Assembly: GCA_021740995.1 (NCBI GenBank)
Contig: JAIOYR010000001.1
Location: 1-64,000 of the forward strand
Length of the DNA stretch: 64,000 nucleotides
Origin: Taibaiella sp.
GTDB taxonomy: Bacteria > Bacteroidota > Bacteroidia > Chitinophagales > Chitinophagaceae
Reading direction: 5' to 3'
Shown here: in pieces, positions 60,972 to 64,000 of the stretch
Numbering within the stretch: the stretch's first letter is position 1
How the letters are laid out: each line of letters opens with the position of its first letter
Translations under genes and position numbers: made by a program
Notes under the pieces: model-generated
Database searches by the model: none
What the model saw: the letters and a program-made list of their open reading frames with translations, nothing else
What the model was told of the DNA's origin: nothing

Positions 60972-62252
60972 ATGAAGCAACATAAGGAATTAGGCCTGTT
61001 GAGCATACCGGTTATAGTGGCCGCATTGGGCTATTTTGTAGACATATACGATCTGTTGTTGTTCAGTATCATACGCGTGAAAAGCCTTAGGGGGCTGGGG
61101 CTCTCTGATGCACTTATAGACAGCGAGGGTAAATTCATCATCAGTATACAGATGTATGGGTTGCTTATAGGTGGGATACTCTGGGGTATGATGGGCGATA
61201 AAAAGGGAAGGCTTAGTGTACTTTTTGGCTCAATAGTTCTCTATTCTATTGCCAATATTGCCAACGGATTTGTGCAGACAGTGAACCAATATGCGCTGGC
61301 CCGCTTTATAGCGGGTGTAGGGCTTGCAGGAGAGTTGGGGGCAGGCATCACGCTGGTAAGTGAGCTGATATCCAAAGAAAAGCGAGGTAAAGCCACATCG
61401 ATAGTAGCCGGTATAGGGCTGACCGGTGCAGTAGCTGCTTATTTTGTCGCACATTCATTTGAATGGATGGCAGCAGGCGGCAATACGTGGGCCGCAGATA
61501 TGGTAGCCCAGTCTTATGACTGGCGTATTTGTTATTTTATAGGTGGTGGTCTGGGCTTAATGCTGCTGCTGCTGCGGGTAAGCGTTTTCGAATCGGGTAT
61601 GTACAAGAATCTGCAACATGCCAATGTGAAGAAAGGTGACTTTTTTATGTTTTTCAATAATCGTAAAAGATTTAAAAAGTACCTGCTGGCTATACTGGTG
61701 GGCTTACCTACCTGGTATGTGATAGGCGTGCTGATTACTTTCTCTAAAGAGTTTGCCGAGCATTTTAATATCAAAGATCCTGTAGACCCCGGCAAATCTG
61801 TGATGCTGGCTTATGTAGGCATATCTGTAGGCGACCTGCTGATAGGTTTTCTCAGCAACTGGCTGGGGAGCCGAAAGAAAGCACTTTATATATTTTATTC
61901 ATTCACTATAGTGAGTATAGTGCTTTACTTTTTTCAGGAAGGGGGCACGTCCACTGCCATGTATGCTATATGTATGTTTATGGGATTTTCCACGGGTTTC
62001 TGGGCATTGTTTGTGACCATGGCAGCAGAGCATTTTGGTACTAATTTGCGGGCTACTGCAGCCACTACTGTGCCCAATATGGTGCGTGGGTCATTGCCGC
62101 TCATTATTTTGCTTTTCACAAGTCTGCAGCCAACATTCAGTTATATCAACGCTGCTGCTGTGACAGGTGTGATAGTGATGAGTATAAGCTGCACTGCTGT
62201 ATTGGCGACCGAAGAGACTTTCGGTAAAGACCTGAACTTTATGGAAGATTAG
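60972..62252 (+). CDS. MFS transporter
   Basis: A major facilitator superfamily permease of about 426 residues with 12 membrane helices. 'YFVDIYDLLLFSIIRVKSL' in helix 1, the loop 2-3 motif 'GMMGDKKGRLSVLFGS' and 'RFIAGVGLAGELGAGITL' in helix 4-5 place it near the sugar/metabolite:H+ symporter family. 'WALFVTMAAEHFGTNLRATAATT' marks helix 10-11. The substrate is not determined. A first ATG is at 60939. I prefer the ATG at 60972 because it matches the family start. Confidence 0.92.
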   Translation: MKQHKELGLLSIPVIVAALGYFVDIYDLLLFSIIRVKSLRGLGLSDALIDSEGKFIISIQMYGLLIGGILWGMMGDKKGRLSVLFGSIVLYSIANIANGFVQTVNQYALARFIAGVGLAGELGAGITLVSELISKEKRGKATSIVAGIGLTGAVAAYFVAHSFEWMAAGGNTWAADMVAQSYDWRICYFIGGGLGLMLLLLRVSVFESGMYKNLQHANVKKGDFFMFFNNRKRFKKYLLAILVGLPTWYVIGVLITFSKEFAEHFNIKDPVDPGKSVMLAYVGISVGDLLIGFLSNWLGSRKKALYIFYSFTIVSIVLYFFQEGGTSTAMYAICMFMGFSTGFWALFVTMAAEHFGTNLRATAATTVPNMVRGSLPLIILLFTSLQPTFSYINAAAVTGVIVMSISCTAVLATEETFGKDLNFMED

Positions 62253-62508
62253 GTTCTGTAAATCATCTGCCAGGTTATTATTCAATTGTAGACTTTTTTT
62301 ATAAAATTAGAAATATTCATACATTTATTTCTAAATAGAACATACGCTGATGCAATAAGAAGGCGCCATCATGTTCTCGGCTACTTTGCAACTATCATCA
62401 AGGTTTAGGTTGCAGCAAATTTATATTCATTGTCTTACCAGTACTTTCGTGCTGATTCCGCGTCTGTTTTGTTTACTGCTGTAACTTTACGCGCAAGTAC
62501 GCCAATAT
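62253..62508. other. Intergenic region before secreted unknown gene
   Basis: I see no gene and no strong hairpin. A near-consensus -7 element TAACTTTA is at 62482-62489, 20 bases before the ATG of the next gene. A TTTG at 62468-62471 is closer than usual for a -33 box. Confidence 0.35.
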
Positions 62509-63303
62509 ATGCATAGGGTGATTAAAGGATGTAGTATGCTGATGATAGTGCTGCTAACTATGGCATTAAGCAGCTATGGCAGAGACTATCCTAAATGCAA
62601 ATACTCTTACTTTAAGAATGGAAAAATAGCCACATCGCAATGCTATGATAATGAGGACCGATGGGGTAGGGCAAAGGCATTTGACAGCAAGGGTAAGGAA
62701 ATATATGACAGGGAGCTGAGACGGATTGCGGGTCATAGCTCGGTGATATTCAGCTTTTACCCAAGCGGGGCTGTAAGCAAGGCAGCATGGAGCAGCGCGC
62801 CGGATGCAGGTATACAATGGTACAGAACCACAACGTACTTCTCTGAAGATGGCAAAATAACCAGTGAGGTACACGACAACTATGATGATGGGCCGGGAAA
62901 GATGGCGCCCCAAAAACCGGGCTATATAAGCACGCCAAAAACTGTTCCTGCAAAACCGGAACTGAAGCCTGAGCCATCAACAACAATAGAGTGTGCGGTT
63001 ATCTATTCTTCCGAATTTTGGTTCCATAATACAACTCCCTATAGTGTCGTAGTAACTGCTACACGCAAGCACACCAAGTCTGAAACGTATATAGTAACCC
63101 TGCGGCCGCGCCAGCGTATGAAGGTGGGGCAAATGATTGGCGCACAGCAGTTTAACGACCCTGCTACCTACTACGATTTTTCTGTAAAGCCGCTGAAAGA
63201 AAGTGTTCGACAAAAGTTCATCATCATCCCTTCCGATAAAGAACCGGAAAACACGAGTAAAGAAGTAAGGCGGCATTACTACGAAGTGCGGCGGATCGTA
63301 TGA
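62509..63303 (+). CDS. Secreted protein with YwqK/MORN-like N-terminal repeats
   Basis: A 264-residue protein with a signal peptide (ending about Tyr-Gly-Arg, residue 25). The next 100 residues include short 'YFKNGKI', 'FYPSGAV' and 'YFSEDGKI' turns reminiscent of YwqK/MORN beta-hairpin repeats. A Pro-rich linker ('KTVPAKPELKPEP') then precedes a C-terminal beta domain. The function is unknown, and the similarity to MORN-type repeats is weak. It converges with asnB with a 0-base gap at the 3' ends. Confidence 0.6.
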   Translation: MHRVIKGCSMLMIVLLTMALSSYGRDYPKCKYSYFKNGKIATSQCYDNEDRWGRAKAFDSKGKEIYDRELRRIAGHSSVIFSFYPSGAVSKAAWSSAPDAGIQWYRTTTYFSEDGKITSEVHDNYDDGPGKMAPQKPGYISTPKTVPAKPELKPEPSTTIECAVIYSSEFWFHNTTPYSVVVTATRKHTKSETYIVTLRPRQRMKVGQMIGAQQFNDPATYYDFSVKPLKESVRQKFIIIPSDKEPENTSKEVRRHYYEVRRIV

Positions 63304-64000
63304 TTACTTCACCATGTCGTACCACTTGCCCAGACACAGCACACGCCAGGGCATAAAGTCAAACACCCGCTTGCCATCTGCAATTTCCAGCACACGGTTT
63401 TTAGTAGCAGCGGCATCTATCAGCTTACCACCAAATAGTGTGCAGGTTCGCTCTACGCCTTCCATAAACCAGGCTCTGCCTTCATTTTTCAGCCAGACCT
63501 CTTCGGGCGTTACAAACCCCATTTTGTCTTTCCGGTTTGTAATGGCCTGTGGAATAACATTTTGCATGGCTGTGCGCAATATAGCCTTGCGTGTGCCACG
63601 GTGATATACAAATCTTTCGGGCAGACCAGTAGTAAATTCAACCAGTCTGTAATCCATAAACGGTGTGCGCGACTCTACGCTCCATGCCATAGAGTTGCGG
63701 TCTTCGTAGCGGAGCAGCGCGGGTAGCGGCTCCATGTATAATTGCCTGAGCAGGTTTTCCTGCAGCGAGATTGCGGTAGATTTATGTATTACTACCGGCT
63801 CTGGCGGTGTCAGCCATTCGGCATTTGGCGGTGTCAGATCCTTGCCCATGTTTAGTTTCAGGGCATTGAGCAGGAAGCCTACAGGCCAGTGTCCTTTTTC
63901 TTTCTTGTAATGTATTGCCTCATCGAACAATGCGGTTAGTGATGCTTTTTTGAGCAATCCTGAGTAGAAGGAAACGTCATTACCGCCGTATCCAGCCAAT
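63304..64000 (-). CDS. asnB: Asparagine synthetase (glutamine-hydrolysing), C-terminal part (5' end outside window)
   Basis: 231 residues remain of an AsnB-type enzyme, the ATP-dependent amidotransferase that makes asparagine from aspartate and glutamine. The synthetase domain is evident from 'LPALLRYEDRNSMAWSVESRTPFMDYRLVEF' (in part) and the conserved 'AITNRKDKMGFVTPEEVWLK'. The frame continues beyond position 64000, so the glutaminase domain lies outside. Asn-synthetase relatives in Bacteroidetes also occur in exopolysaccharide loci. This one could be a housekeeping or a glycan-cluster copy. The symbol is provisional. Confidence 0.85.
   Translation of the reverse strand, partial: LAGYGGNDVSFYSGLLKKASLTALFDEAIHYKKEKGHWPVGFLLNALKLNMGKDLTPPNAEWLTPPEPVVIHKSTAISLQENLLRQLYMEPLPALLRYEDRNSMAWSVESRTPFMDYRLVEFTTGLPERFVYHRGTRKAILRTAMQNVIPQAITNRKDKMGFVTPEEVWLKNEGRAWFMEGVERTCTLFGGKLIDAAATKNRVLEIADGKRVFDFMPWRVLCLGKWYDMVK

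Noticed and set aside
1-64000. tRNA, rRNA or tmRNA genes
   Set aside because: I looked for T-loop-like GGTTCGAATCC and conserved rRNA stretches and saw none that fold convincingly.
1-64000. Insertion sequences or prophage
   Set aside because: No transposase, integrase or phage structural gene is visible; the repeats found are non-coding.

Overview
The window looks like chromosome from a Bacteroidetes bacterium, most likely of the Chitinophagaceae/Sphingobacteriia type. The evidence is a short primary sigma factor of the Bacteroidetes kind, promoters of the TTTG-N20-TAnnTTTG type, type IX secretion (T9SS) C-terminal sorting domains on several secreted proteins, many lipoproteins, an SRPBCC/START-like protein, a TonB-dependent receptor, and a near absence of Shine-Dalgarno sequences. 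No rRNA, tRNA, CRISPR array, prophage or insertion sequence was found.

Layout. 0-4 kb: a Ycf48-like lipoprotein, a PAP2 phosphatase overlapping an LptF/G permease, and a START-like protein. 4-12 kb: rpoD with a clear promoter and terminator, hemL, an outer-membrane barrel, RNase HI, a DMP19-like protein, a YeiH-type transporter, a YD-rich secreted protein and an Fe-S cluster protein. 12-19 kb, all on the minus strand: DUF4856 lipoprotein, imelysin, a vitamin K-dependent gamma-carboxylase (VKGC/HTTM) homologue and a FecA-like TonB receptor, followed by TatD and TcdA. This is the most unusual functional cluster in the window. 19-30 kb: a PhyH-type oxygenase, a PhnB-like protein, divergent rlmI/recN, a B12-type radical SAM protein and two tandem NHL-repeat T9SS proteins. 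30-38 kb: acyl-CoA-binding protein, DUF1684, lysS, a nucleoid-associated protein, queA, lysA and a DNA/RNA non-specific nuclease. 39-42.7 kb: an AT-rich type II restriction-modification island (methylase, endonuclease, controller) bracketed by palindromic repeats. 43-51 kb: a GNAT protein, a DUF4160/DUF2442 pair, a second LptF/G permease, an M20 amidohydrolase, a transglutaminase-like protein, DedA and TsaE. 51-59 kb: three tandem paralogous secreted metalloproteases with T9SS sorting domains. 59-64 kb: a TIGR01777 epimerase, an M48 protease, an MFS transporter, an unknown secreted protein and the C-terminal part of an asparagine synthetase.

How the genes may work together. The DUF4856-imelysin-VKGC-TonB group has the form of an outer-surface metal acquisition operon joined to a membrane enzyme that in animals makes the Ca2+-binding residue gamma-carboxyglutamate. 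No bacterial substrate is evident, which makes it the best candidate here for undescribed biology. The two Lpt permeases and PAP2 point to lipopolysaccharide handling. The NHL and metalloprotease proteins are probable cell-surface or exported T9SS cargo, although no T9SS machinery gene is present.

Two patterns recur. Several housekeeping genes have a -7 element (TAnnTTTG) only 1-7 bases from the start codon, predicting leaderless or nearly leaderless transcripts. At least six genes appear to use TTG starts. Intergenic space is rich in dispersed palindromes, several of which share recognisable families.
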